From NCBI RefSeq assembly GCF_000332035.1, contig NZ_ALVY01000210.1, positions 1-50,600 of the forward strand: a DNA stretch of 50,600 bases. The letters run 5' to 3'. The notes beneath the pieces were generated by a model. That model was not told where the DNA came from, made no database searches, and saw nothing but the letters and a program-made list of their open reading frames with translations. Position numbers and translations under genes: made by a program. This document shows positions 24,252 through 33,042 of the stretch, in pieces. The stretch comes from Gloeocapsa sp. PCC 73106 (GTDB lineage: Bacteria; Cyanobacteriota; Cyanobacteriia; Cyanobacteriales; Gloeocapsaceae). How positions within the stretch are numbered: position 1 is the first letter of the stretch; each line of letters starts with the position of its first letter.

Positions 24252-25049
24252 ATGGAAACAGTGCGATTGTTAAATATTCTCATAGATAATATCTCACTAA
24301 CAGAGTTGTTAGAAAAGTTGACTCAATCCGGCGGCTTCGTGGTAACTCCCAACGTGGATTACATGGTAAAATTGCAAAGAGAACCAGATTTATGGAAAGC
24401 TTATCAGGTAGCTGACTATAGAACTTGTGATAGCAAAATCTTGGAATATGCGTTTAAGTTTTTGGGTAACCCCATTAAAGAAAAAATTTCTGGCTCAGAT
24501 TTATTCCCGGCTTTTTATACCTATAACAAAGATAATGAAAATATGAAAATTTATTTGTTAGGTGCTCAAGAAGGAGTAGGTCAAAAAGCTCAGGCAAAAA
24601 TCAACCAAAAAGTTGGCAGAAATATGGTAATTGAGACTTATTCTCCGCCTTTTGGCTTTGAAAAAAGTGAATCTGAATGCGAAGAAATTATTAGGAAGAT
24701 TAACCAATCAGAAGCTAACGTCTTAGTTATGGGTGTGGGCGCACCCAAGCAGGAAAAGTGGATTATGGACTATCGAGAGCGACTCCCTAAAGTCAAGGTT
24801 TTCTTGGCGATTGGCGCGACTATTGATTTTGAAGCGGGTTTTAAACCTCGATCGCCGAAGTGGATGAGTAATGTGGGTTTAGAATGGCTTTATCGTTTGT
24901 TGAGCGAACCGAAACGTCTCTGGAAAAGATACCTAATAGATAGTTTACCTTTTTTTGGCATGGTAATGCAGCATAAATTCTCTCTATTTTATGATTATCC
25001 TCAGACTCAGCCTAATTGGACTGCTGCAAGTACAACCCACCGGAAATAA
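24252..25049 (+). CDS. WecG/TagA/CpsF-family glycosyltransferase
   Basis: The 265-residue protein has the family signature: FVVTPNVDYMVKLQ near residues 30-43, then the conserved Asp of CDSKIL, KEKISGSDLFP, YLLGAQEG, VMGVGAPKQEKWI and FLAIGATIDFEAG. Enzymes of this family (GT26) add the second sugar to undecaprenyl-diphosphate-linked sugar at the inner membrane. GAGGAG sits 7 bases before ATG 24252, so the alternative TTG at 24237 is not used. It is the third gene of the exopolysaccharide locus. Its 3' end overlaps the convergent pgsA gene by 38 bp. Confidence 0.9.
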   Translation: METVRLLNILIDNISLTELLEKLTQSGGFVVTPNVDYMVKLQREPDLWKAYQVADYRTCDSKILEYAFKFLGNPIKEKISGSDLFPAFYTYNKDNENMKIYLLGAQEGVGQKAQAKINQKVGRNMVIETYSPPFGFEKSESECEEIIRKINQSEANVLVMGVGAPKQEKWIMDYRERLPKVKVFLAIGATIDFEAGFKPRSPKWMSNVGLEWLYRLLSEPKRLWKRYLIDSLPFFGMVMQHKFSLFYDYPQTQPNWTAASTTHRK

Positions 25050-25530
25050 GCGTTAAAGCTACAGCTAGCCAAAAGATAATCAAGCCTAAAGTGGTCCAAA
25101 TCGCAGCAAAAGGTGCAATTAATAGAGCGATCGCGATAATTTGAGTGGTAGTTTTGATTTTACCCCAAATACTAGCCCCACTAATCTCTGTACTATTACT
25201 GAGCTGAGGGTTTACTCGCCACCCGGCGATCGCTATTTCTCGAGCAATGATCAAAAACACACCCCAAGCGGGAATTTGGTTCAACTCAACTAATAATAAT
25301 AATGGAGCAATAACCAATAGTTTATCTACCAATGGGTCTAAAAATTTGCCCAACTCCGTCACTTGATTGAGTTTACGGGCTAAATAGCCATCTAACCAGT
25401 CAGTTGACGCTGCAACTAAAAAAATACTCAAGGCGATCCAACGATGTCCTACGGTGGGAACCTGCAAAAAATAGATAATAAACGGTATTCCCAACAGACG
25501 CGACAGAGTAATCCAATTAGGGAGATTCAT
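25012..25530 (-). CDS. pgsA: CDP-diacylglycerol-glycerol-3-phosphate 3-phosphatidyltransferase
   Basis: The 172-residue membrane protein carries the full CDP-alcohol phosphotransferase motif: D44-x2-DG-x2-AR-x8-G-x3-D65-x3-D69 in DWLDGYLAR and GKFLDPLVDK. It starts with NWITLSRLLGIPFI, typical of PgsA. It makes phosphatidylglycerol phosphate, the precursor of phosphatidylglycerol, the only thylakoid phospholipid and an essential one for photosystems. Its start overlaps the stop of the Hsp70-like gene by 4 bp, suggesting translational coupling. Its end overlaps the glycosyltransferase gene by 38 bp on the other strand. Confidence 0.92.
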   Translation of the reverse strand: MNLPNWITLSRLLGIPFIIYFLQVPTVGHRWIALSIFLVAASTDWLDGYLARKLNQVTELGKFLDPLVDKLLVIAPLLLLVELNQIPAWGVFLIIAREIAIAGWRVNPQLSNSTEISGASIWGKIKTTTQIIAIALLIAPFAAIWTTLGLIIFWLAVALTLISGGLYLQQSN

Positions 25531-27455
25531 GAGCCTAAATGCACAAGGAGAGGTTCAGAGACTTGCTGTAAACTTTGAGACAAGATTGTTGCTAAAGATT
25601 GGTTTAAATAGTCACGCAAGGGGATATTAACACGGTAATAGCTTTTTTGTTCGAGCAAGATGAGGGATCTTTCTCCGGGTAAATTGGTAGTAATTAACCC
25701 CGGGGGAAACTCACCCTTAAGTAAACTCAGCAGTCGTTTTTTACATACTCGCGTATTAATACCTCGGTGGGCTAGTTTTTGGATTAATTCTTCTATGGTG
25801 AAAATATCTACAGTAAGGGTATGCAATAATTCCTTTAACAAAAAATAATCGCTATACTGATGTCGAGAACGATTCAGCAGTTGCGGAAATAGGGGTAAAT
25901 AAGCTAAACCGCGGGCTACTCTGATAGCATTCTCTGTTTCTGTGTCGATGATAACTGCAGTTTCGGGAAATTTGCTGACAATCCAAGCTTGAAGATGATG
26001 ACTAATAACCAATGACAATCCTCCACTACAGATCACTTGTCGAATCTCTGCGGTAGATATATTTCTCTCGGTTAACATCTGTTCAAGGATTTGCTCTTGC
26101 TCGCTTAAATAGGGTTGGAGGATGGTTTCTTGGAAGTCGTGACCGTTAACTGCACAATTATAAGCTCCTAAGGATATATTGACTCTGGTCTGTGTTTGTA
26201 ACATTAAAATAATTAATCTAGCCGCTTCTAAAAAAGAAAAACCAAAAGAATAACTTTGAAGATATTGATCGAGTTGATAGCGTTTAAATTCTTCAATTTT
26301 GCCCGGTTGTGGCAATTCACTATTAATTGCTGGTATTTCTTGAGCAAACAAAGGATAAATATACCGAATAATAATATCTTGTTCTACTGCTCGTTGAGCA
26401 TAAGATATAGTCTCTAGACTCAAGTCAGTATAAGATAATTTTTGCCAATTTTGCGGAAGATTAACTAAAGCTATTTCTGTGGTGCTATTACCTGCGTTGA
26501 TGACTATTGTCCAACCCGGTGCTAACTCTTGTTCTTTAAATCTTCCCAACAGACTAGCGATCGCTTCTTCTAAGTAAAAAATCTGTCTCGCTTCTTGTAC
26601 CAGATAAGTTTGTAAAATGCTCTCTCGCAGGTTAAAATGATACGTATCGCTCCAACTACTGGGAAAATTGACGATTATCCCTTTTAATTTCCCTAAAGCT
26701 CTTCTCAAGAGCCCTTGAGTTAATTCTTTTGTTTGCGCTCCATGTAACTGCAAAAACAATTTAGAGATTATTTCTGAATCTTCTAAACCAGGAATCGACC
26801 AGTTTAAATAAGATTTATAGTTATCAATCACCACATCAGTGTCTTCAGGAAAATTAAGCCCTCCTAGTAGCCATGATTTTTGCACCATTGATTGATAAAT
26901 TAAAGTGGGAAAGCGAAACTGCTCACTAACAATTCCATCTAAATCTTTCAAAGACCAGTATAGAGGATATTGTTTTTGATTATTAGCGTTAAATAACACT
27001 CCCGCTAAACCCAGAGTCCCAAAATCTAGCCCTAAATACCAAATATCCCCATTTTCTTCGGGTGCTGTGGACAATAAATCCGTTAGGGCTTTGATCGTAG
27101 TTGATTTTTCCTTGTGAGCTTCTGTTATTTTCCCATTACCCAAGCTAGTTCCTTCAACGGAGGTCAGATTGATTAGTTTAGCTAGTATTTTATTATTTAT
27201 ACTCTTTAGCTGTTCTATTTCCGCTTTTAAACCCTCAATCTCTGGAATTTTGCTGATTACAGAATCGCTGATTACTTTAGCTAATCTTTCCACCTTATCT
27301 TCTGGTTTGGGCTGTTGCTGCAGATTTACCAGAAATTCGTAGATTCTCATCAGAATTTCCCGATGTTTCGCATCACTAAGTACATCGGTACTAATTTCTT
27401 TGAGAAAAAGCTCAAAATCTGCTATTAAAAAAGTCAGTTCATCTGAAAAATTCAT
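25527..27455 (-). CDS. Hsp70/actin-like ATPase-fold protein with N-terminal coiled coil, unknown role
   Basis: The 642-residue protein has an N-terminal helical and coiled-coil region (about 1-95), then an Hsp70-type nucleotide-binding domain. Phosphate-1 is LGLDFGTLGLAG (about 142-153), phosphate-2 is VINAGNSTTEIAL (about 318-330, with Asn where DnaK has Asp), and the adenosine motif is ICSGGLSLV (about 475-483). The C-terminal about 130 residues do not look like a DnaK substrate domain and include a possible winged-helix-like segment. I infer ATP binding with altered hydrolysis. Start ATG 27455 is preferred over a TTG at 27470; neither has a clear ribosome site. It overlaps pgsA by 4 bp. 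No published function is known to me. Confidence 0.75.
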   Translation of the reverse strand: MNFSDELTFLIADFELFLKEISTDVLSDAKHREILMRIYEFLVNLQQQPKPEDKVERLAKVISDSVISKIPEIEGLKAEIEQLKSINNKILAKLINLTSVEGTSLGNGKITEAHKEKSTTIKALTDLLSTAPEENGDIWYLGLDFGTLGLAGVLFNANNQKQYPLYWSLKDLDGIVSEQFRFPTLIYQSMVQKSWLLGGLNFPEDTDVVIDNYKSYLNWSIPGLEDSEIISKLFLQLHGAQTKELTQGLLRRALGKLKGIIVNFPSSWSDTYHFNLRESILQTYLVQEARQIFYLEEAIASLLGRFKEQELAPGWTIVINAGNSTTEIALVNLPQNWQKLSYTDLSLETISYAQRAVEQDIIIRYIYPLFAQEIPAINSELPQPGKIEEFKRYQLDQYLQSYSFGFSFLEAARLIILMLQTQTRVNISLGAYNCAVNGHDFQETILQPYLSEQEQILEQMLTERNISTAEIRQVICSGGLSLVISHHLQAWIVSKFPETAVIIDTETENAIRVARGLAYLPLFPQLLNRSRHQYSDYFLLKELLHTLTVDIFTIEELIQKLAHRGINTRVCKKRLLSLLKGEFPPGLITTNLPGERSLILLEQKSYYRVNIPLRDYLNQSLATILSQSLQQVSEPLLVHLGS

Positions 27456-27671
27456 ATATTGCTGTACCAATTAAGTGTTAGGTTCTAGGTTAAACCTTTC
27501 CTTCTTCCCCTTTCCCCTGCGCGAGTGCGCCAAGTGCGTCTGCCATTAGTTTGATGCAATTGGTTACTCTTTAAGCTAAAATAGCATTGTTAAGATTTAT
27601 TGCATAAACTCAAAGAATAAATAACAGAGTTTATCCAGTCTAACCGTAAGATCTAAAGAGGATAGAACACA

Positions 27672-28271
27672 ATGTCATACAAACTTCCAGCGTTACCTTA
27701 CGACTACACTGCGCTGGCTCCATATATTTCCAAAGAAACCTTAGAGTTTCATCACGATAAGCACCACGCTACCTACGTCAACAAATATAACGAAGCTATA
27801 GCAGAAACCGATATGGCAACTAAACCCATTGAGGAAGTAATCAAAGCGATCGCAGGTGACGCGGCTAAAGCGGGTATTTTCAACAACGCCGCTCAAGCTT
27901 GGAACCACTCCTTTTACTGGGATTCCATGAAACCCAACGGTGGCGGAACTCCCACAGGTGCTCTAGCTAAAAAAATTGACGCGGACTTTGGCAGTTTTGA
28001 CAAGTTTGTCGAAGCGTTCAAACAAGCAGGTGCTACTCAATTTGGTAGTGGTTGGGCTTGGTTAGTACTAGATAAGGGAACCCTAAAAGTGACTAAAACT
28101 GGGAACGCAGACAACCCTCTAACCGCGGGACAAGTTCCTCTATTAACCATGGACGTCTGGGAACACGCTTACTATCTAGATTATCAAAATAAGCGCCCTG
28201 ACTACATCGAGACCTTTATCACTAAATTAGTTAACTGGGATTTCGTAGCCGAAAACTTGGCTGCAGCTTAG
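27672..28271 (+). CDS. sodB: Iron superoxide dismutase
   Basis: The 199-residue enzyme converts superoxide to hydrogen peroxide and oxygen in the cytoplasm. Metal ligands are His27, His79, Asp161 and His165, within EFHHDKHH, AWNHSFYW and DVWEHAYYLDY. FNNAAQAWNHSFYWD and the AWLV segment fit the Fe rather than Mn subfamily. AGAGGA lies 10 bases before the ATG. The flavodiiron gene flv3 follows 59 bp downstream on the same strand after a small hairpin. Confidence 0.95.
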   Translation: MSYKLPALPYDYTALAPYISKETLEFHHDKHHATYVNKYNEAIAETDMATKPIEEVIKAIAGDAAKAGIFNNAAQAWNHSFYWDSMKPNGGGTPTGALAKKIDADFGSFDKFVEAFKQAGATQFGSGWAWLVLDKGTLKVTKTGNADNPLTAGQVPLLTMDVWEHAYYLDYQNKRPDYIETFITKLVNWDFVAENLAAA

Positions 28272-28279
28272 GCTTAAAT

Positions 28280-28303
28280 CTGCTCTGGGGCAACTTAGAG
28301 CAG
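28280..28303 (+). terminator. Hairpin between sodB and flv3 (weak terminator or attenuator)
   Basis: CTGCTCT (28280-28286) and AGAGCAG (28297-28303) form a perfect 7-bp stem with a 10-base loop. There is no T-run behind it, so it may protect the sodB mRNA end or only partly stop transcription into flv3. Confidence 0.45.
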
Positions 28304-28330
28304 CAACTTTGATCTAATAGAGGTAGATTT

Positions 28331-30043
28331 ATGGTACAAACACCCACGAAACAAAGACTAACGCTCCAAACCGATGTAATTGCTTCAAATACCACAGCAG
28401 TACGCTCTTTAGATTGGGATCGCGATCGCTTTGATATCGAGTTCGGCCTACAAAACGGAACTACTTATAACTCTTACCTGATTCAAGGCGATAAATTAGC
28501 CCTGATAGACACATCCCACGCCAAATTCCGAGAACTATACCTGGACTTGATCAACGAGCTGATTAACCCCCAAGACATAGACTATCTGGTAATTAGTCAC
28601 ACCGAACCAGATCACAGCGGTTTAGTCAAAGATATTTTAAGATTAGCCCCACAAGCGGTAGTAGTAGCCTCAAAAGTAGCGATTCAATTTTTAGAAAATT
28701 TTGTTCACCAACCCTTTGAACGTAAGATAGTCAAAAATGGTGACCAACTAGACTTAGGCAAAGGTCATATTCTGGAATTTGTCAGCGCACCCAACCTACA
28801 CTGGCCCGACACCATGCTTACCTACGACCATTGCACGGGAATATTATATACCTGTGATGTCTTTGGGATGCACTATTGCTCAGATAAGCTATTCGACGAA
28901 GATTTAAAGGCGATAGAACCTGATTACCGCTTCTACTATCAGTGTCTGATGGCCCCTAACGCCCGATCAGTAATCGCCGCCATGAAACGCATGGACAGTC
29001 TCGGAGAATTGACCTTAGTAGCTAATGGTCATGGTCCAATCCTTAAATATAACACAAAAGAATTATTAGAACGCTATAGAAATTGGAGTCAAGAACAAGC
29101 CAAGGGAGCCAAAACCGTAGCAATTTTCTATATCTCCGACTACGGTTACAGCGATCGCCTCGCCCAAGCCATCGCCAAAGGAATGACCAAAACCGACGTA
29201 GCTGTAGAAATGGTTGATCTCAAAAGCGCCGACACTCAAGAAGTACAAGAAGCAGTCAAACACGCCGAAGCGATTGTAATTGGGATGCCCCCCCTACAAG
29301 GAAGTCAAACCGAAAGCAACCTAGGCACGATTCTAGCCGCAGCCGAGAGTAAACAACTCATAGGACTATACGAATCCTATGGTGGTAACGACGAACCCAT
29401 CGACCCACTCTTAGCTAAATTTTTAGCCGTAGGCGCCAAAGAAGCTTTCAGCGCGATTCGCATCAAAGAAACACCCACCGAAGCCATCTACCAACTCTGC
29501 GAAGAAGCGGGAACCGATTTAGGACAAGCTTTAAATCAAAAAACGGTCATTAAACAACGCAAAGCTGTAGATAACGAATTAGACAAAGCCATCGGACGTA
29601 TTAGTGGAGGCTTGTACATCATCACCGCTAAAAAAGGGGATATTAGCAGCGCGATGCTAGCATCTTGGGTGTCTCAAGCTAGCTTTGAACCACCAGGAAT
29701 CACTATCGCTGTGGCTAAAGATCGGGCTATAGAATCTCTGATGCAAGTAGGCGATCGCTTCGTCCTCAATGTCCTAGAAGAGGGCAATTATCAACAACTG
29801 ATGAAACATTTTCTCAAGCGCTTTCCCCCCGGTGCGGATCGCTTCGCGGGAATAAAAACTCAAGCCGCCGTCAACGGTTCCCCTATCCTCAGTGAAGCCC
29901 TAGCCTATCTAGAATGTACGGTAATCAGTCGCTTAGAATGTAGCGATCATTGGATCGTTTACAGTCAAATCAACCAGGGACGAGTCTCTCACCTAGACGC
30001 CCTCACCGCCGTACACCACCGTAAGGTAGGTAATTACTACTAA
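28331..30043 (+). CDS. flv3: Flavodiiron protein Flv3
   Basis: The 570-residue protein has three parts: a metallo-beta-lactamase-like diiron domain (about 30-255), a flavodoxin domain (about 260-405) and a C-terminal NAD(P)H:flavin reductase-like domain (about 425-570) found in photosynthetic organisms. The diiron motif is canonical, SHTEPDHSG (His90, Glu92, Asp94, His95), as in Flv3 and unlike Flv1. Long stretches match Flv3 as I know it, such as SLDWDRDRFDIEFGLQNG and HFLKRFPPGADRFAG. With Flv1 it reduces oxygen to water using photosystem I electrons. AGAGG lies just upstream of the ATG. Its neighbour sodB also handles reactive oxygen. Confidence 0.93.
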   Translation: MVQTPTKQRLTLQTDVIASNTTAVRSLDWDRDRFDIEFGLQNGTTYNSYLIQGDKLALIDTSHAKFRELYLDLINELINPQDIDYLVISHTEPDHSGLVKDILRLAPQAVVVASKVAIQFLENFVHQPFERKIVKNGDQLDLGKGHILEFVSAPNLHWPDTMLTYDHCTGILYTCDVFGMHYCSDKLFDEDLKAIEPDYRFYYQCLMAPNARSVIAAMKRMDSLGELTLVANGHGPILKYNTKELLERYRNWSQEQAKGAKTVAIFYISDYGYSDRLAQAIAKGMTKTDVAVEMVDLKSADTQEVQEAVKHAEAIVIGMPPLQGSQTESNLGTILAAAESKQLIGLYESYGGNDEPIDPLLAKFLAVGAKEAFSAIRIKETPTEAIYQLCEEAGTDLGQALNQKTVIKQRKAVDNELDKAIGRISGGLYIITAKKGDISSAMLASWVSQASFEPPGITIAVAKDRAIESLMQVGDRFVLNVLEEGNYQQLMKHFLKRFPPGADRFAGIKTQAAVNGSPILSEALAYLECTVISRLECSDHWIVYSQINQGRVSHLDALTAVHHRKVGNYY

Positions 30044-30180
30044 CCATCCCGAAAAATACCTAAGCCGAGAACGGTGATTTTGCGGAGAAATTTAATTTTT
30101 TTTAACAACTATCACACGTAACCGAGCTTAGGTTATATCCTAGTAATCAAGGCTTGTTTTCTAACCTGGGTGGGCTGCTC

Positions 30181-32418
30181 ATGTCTAGTTCTTTTCTCAG
30201 TCTCCAAGACTTCCTTGATCCAGTGCAGGAGATGGCAAGAAACGTCAACTTAGATCATCAAATTAAAATAATCTTTCGATTGGGTGTAAACAAGGCGATC
30301 GTGGTAGATGAAGGGCGATATCCTCTGGGCGTAGTCTACGCTCGTAGTATTTTAGCTAAATACCTCGAAAATCAAGCGATAATGCCAAATCAGGCACAGT
30401 TAGACTCTTTGGTTGAACCGATAACCATATTACCGGCGGCTATGAGTCTAGTAGATTATTATAGAGAATTCTCCCACAGTCAATTAGAATCTAAATGTTG
30501 CGTTCTAGTAGATAATGGAAAAAAATTATTGGGTGTACTTAATCAAGCTAATCTACTCAAGGCGATCGCTCTACATAAACTACCAGAACAAAACCTACTA
30601 GCATTATTAGAAAAATTACCCCTACCGGTGATGTTAAAGACATCCCAAGGGAGAATATTAGCTCAAAATCACCAGTGGCGTCAACAAATAGGAGACTTTG
30701 TCCCCACCGATGAGATTATCAACACAGACACCGTCTTAGCAACACTATGCCTAATCCCTACTTCCGTCAGTAACTTACAAACTTATCGACATCTACCTCA
30801 AAATGCTCCCTCTCCCTGGGAATTTTCCAAAGTACCTCTAGATAGGTTAGACTTGGTACCGGCAGATTCAGAAGCAGAAAAACTAGTTTGGCTCATTTTA
30901 GCCAACGATTTGAGTCAACAGCAAGAATTATACTCTCAATTAGCCTCTAAACAAATAGATTTAGTTGAGTTAAATCGCATCAAAGACGAATTTCTCTCCG
31001 GTATAACTCACGACCTCAAATCCCCCCTGACGGCTATTATTGGGTTATCCACTTTACTCAAAGAAAAAAAACTCGGAGAATTAAATCCTAGACAATCTCG
31101 CTACGTAGACTTAATTTATCAGAGTGGACGACAAATGATGACCCTGGTAAATGATTTATTAGACTTAAATCGTTTAGAAACGGGACAATTAAAACTATCT
31201 CCAGAAGCGATTAACCTTCAATCTATCTGTAAACTCGCTTACGAACAAATTAAAGATAAATTAAAACAAGAAAAATTAGTATTCTCTCTAGAAATTGAAA
31301 CTAGCTTAAACACCATCACAGCCGATCCCCTCCGTTTAGGTCAAATGTTAGCTCATCTGCTCGAAAATGCGATTAAATTTACACCAACAGGGGGTAAAAT
31401 CGGCTTAAAAGTGAATACTTGGCAAAATTGGTTAGCTTTGACAGTGTGGGATACGGGAATGGGTATCCCCGAAACATCTCAACAAATGGTTTTGCAAAAA
31501 TGCCAATCAACAGGGAGAGGTTTAGGGTTAGTCTTGACTAAACGTTTAGCCCAAATTCATGGGGGAGATATTTCTTTTTTATCTATTGAAGCTAAAGGAA
31601 GTCGCTTCACAATTTTACTCCCTCTCGACCCTAATCAGGTAAATCTGCAGGTTAATCCTATCGTTTTGTTAGTAGAGGTTATTCCCGGATATATCGAAGA
31701 ATTAAACGAATCAGTCGAGAGTTTAAATTATCGGGTAGTAATCGCTAGAACAGGTACAGAAGCATTAGAAAAGGCGCGTCAATTAAAACCTCATTGTATT
31801 CTACTTAATCCTTGTTTACCATTTCTCTCGGGTTGGGATTTATTAATTCTATTAAAATCTGACCCGGAAACACAAAAAATACCGGTAATTTTAACTACAA
31901 CTCCCTCAGAAGAAGTAAAAGAAATAGCTAAACAAGCTGACGGAGTCTTAACTCTACCAGTAGATTTAGAGGTATTAGCATCAATTCTGCAAACTTCTCA
32001 ACCGAAAAAACAAAAAAAACTCACCATACTATACTTGTATCCGGGGTCAGAAATATCCCAGGTTAGCGATCATCAACTGGAGTGGTTACTACATACCCGT
32101 ACCTCCGGGTTGATTAAGCGTATTTTAGAAGCAGATAGTTTAGAACAAGCAGAATTATTGGCTAAAGTTTGGGAAGTAGATGCTATAGTGCTCAATGGCT
32201 CTCATTTGAGTAATCCAGCTAAAGAGTTATCAGTATTGATTGAGTACGAAGGGTTAGCAGAACTACCCTTGATTACCCTAGATGATCAAACTACCAAAGC
32301 CGCCAACCAAATACCAGGGTTGCAGGTGTATCCCTGTTTAGTTAACCCAGAAACACAAAACGTAGAATACTTACTACAGGTCATCGAAATAGCAGTAAAT
32401 TTAACATCCTCCCCATGA
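30181..32418 (+). CDS. Hybrid sensor histidine kinase with CBS-like input and degenerate receiver
   Basis: From ATG 30181 the protein is 745 residues. The N-terminus (about 1-140) resembles a CBS-domain pair (KAIVVDEGRYPLGVVYA and CCVLVDNGKKLLGVL). A short PAS-like region follows, then the dimerisation/phosphoacceptor helix with His277 in GITHDLKSPL and an ATPase domain with LLENAIKFTPTGG (N box), VWDTGMGIP and GRGLGLVL. A receiver-like domain starts near 500 but lacks the phospho-acceptor: LLNPCLP has Asn543 at the Asp position, and the acidic pair near VLLVEV is incomplete. A further 120 residues of similar fold end the protein. The kinase should autophosphorylate, probably passing phosphate to an unlinked regulator. 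A TTG at 30154 is a less likely start. It overlaps the Uma2 gene by 4 bp. Confidence 0.8.
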   Translation: MSSSFLSLQDFLDPVQEMARNVNLDHQIKIIFRLGVNKAIVVDEGRYPLGVVYARSILAKYLENQAIMPNQAQLDSLVEPITILPAAMSLVDYYREFSHSQLESKCCVLVDNGKKLLGVLNQANLLKAIALHKLPEQNLLALLEKLPLPVMLKTSQGRILAQNHQWRQQIGDFVPTDEIINTDTVLATLCLIPTSVSNLQTYRHLPQNAPSPWEFSKVPLDRLDLVPADSEAEKLVWLILANDLSQQQELYSQLASKQIDLVELNRIKDEFLSGITHDLKSPLTAIIGLSTLLKEKKLGELNPRQSRYVDLIYQSGRQMMTLVNDLLDLNRLETGQLKLSPEAINLQSICKLAYEQIKDKLKQEKLVFSLEIETSLNTITADPLRLGQMLAHLLENAIKFTPTGGKIGLKVNTWQNWLALTVWDTGMGIPETSQQMVLQKCQSTGRGLGLVLTKRLAQIHGGDISFLSIEAKGSRFTILLPLDPNQVNLQVNPIVLLVEVIPGYIEELNESVESLNYRVVIARTGTEALEKARQLKPHCILLNPCLPFLSGWDLLILLKSDPETQKIPVILTTTPSEEVKEIAKQADGVLTLPVDLEVLASILQTSQPKKQKKLTILYLYPGSEISQVSDHQLEWLLHTRTSGLIKRILEADSLEQAELLAKVWEVDAIVLNGSHLSNPAKELSVLIEYEGLAELPLITLDDQTTKAANQIPGLQVYPCLVNPETQNVEYLLQVIEIAVNLTSSP

Positions 32419-32996
32419 TCGCTTCTTATACTCTCGACTTTTCATCAGTCTGTCAGCTCACCGACGAGCAATTTTATCAACTGTGTAGAAAAAATCCAGA
32501 CGTCAAACTTGAACGTAATGCTCAAGGAGAAATTATCATTATGCCTCCCACGGGTGGAGAAACAGGAAAACTTAATGCTAAACTAATCAGTCGCTTTGTT
32601 GTCTGGAACGAACAAACCCAATTAGGTGAAGTCTTTGATTCTTCCACCTGTTTCAAATTTCCCAATGGGGCTAACCGTTCGCCGGATGTCTCCTGGATTA
32701 AACAGGAAAGATGGAATATCCTCACCCCTGAAGAAAAAGAAAAGTTTCCTCCCATTGTCCCTGATTTTGTCCTTGAATTAATGTCTCCTAGCGATCACTT
32801 ATCACAAACCCAGAGAAAAATGGAGGAATATATCGAACAGGGGGTTAAACTCGGGTGGTTAATCAACCGGAAAAACCGCCAAGTAGAAATTTATCGATCA
32901 GAACGCGATGTAGAAATAGTGGAATCCCCTACTATGCTAGCGGGGGAAGATATTCTGTCGGGTTTTGTTCTAGATTTGCAGATTGTTTGGAATTGA
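32415..32996 (+). CDS. Uma2-family (DUF820) putative endonuclease
   Basis: The 193-residue protein begins near MPPTGGETGKLNAKL and contains GANRSPDVSWI, FVLELMSPSDHL, KMEEYIEQGVKLGWLI and a QVEIYR strand. These are the hallmarks of Uma2, a PD-(D/E)XK-nuclease-fold family hugely expanded in cyanobacteria. The putative catalytic residues (Asp of PDVSW, Glu of VLEL, Lys or Gln further on) are present. Biological function is not established. The ATG overlaps the sensor kinase stop (ATGA), an unusual coupling for this family. Confidence 0.85.
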   Translation: MIASYTLDFSSVCQLTDEQFYQLCRKNPDVKLERNAQGEIIIMPPTGGETGKLNAKLISRFVVWNEQTQLGEVFDSSTCFKFPNGANRSPDVSWIKQERWNILTPEEKEKFPPIVPDFVLELMSPSDHLSQTQRKMEEYIEQGVKLGWLINRKNRQVEIYRSERDVEIVESPTMLAGEDILSGFVLDLQIVWN

Positions 32997-33042
32997 CTGC
33001 TTACCTTCACTTGCCGGATCTGATTTTGTGATTGTCGCGTAA

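Noticed and set aside
25012-25049. Overlap of glycosyltransferase and pgsA as a sign of a misplaced stop
   Set aside because: Both reading frames end in plausible family C-termini; a 38-bp convergent overlap is acceptable.
27551-27582. TTGATG and TAAAAT as the sodB promoter
   Set aside because: The spacer would be 20 bp, too long for a confident sigma-70 call.
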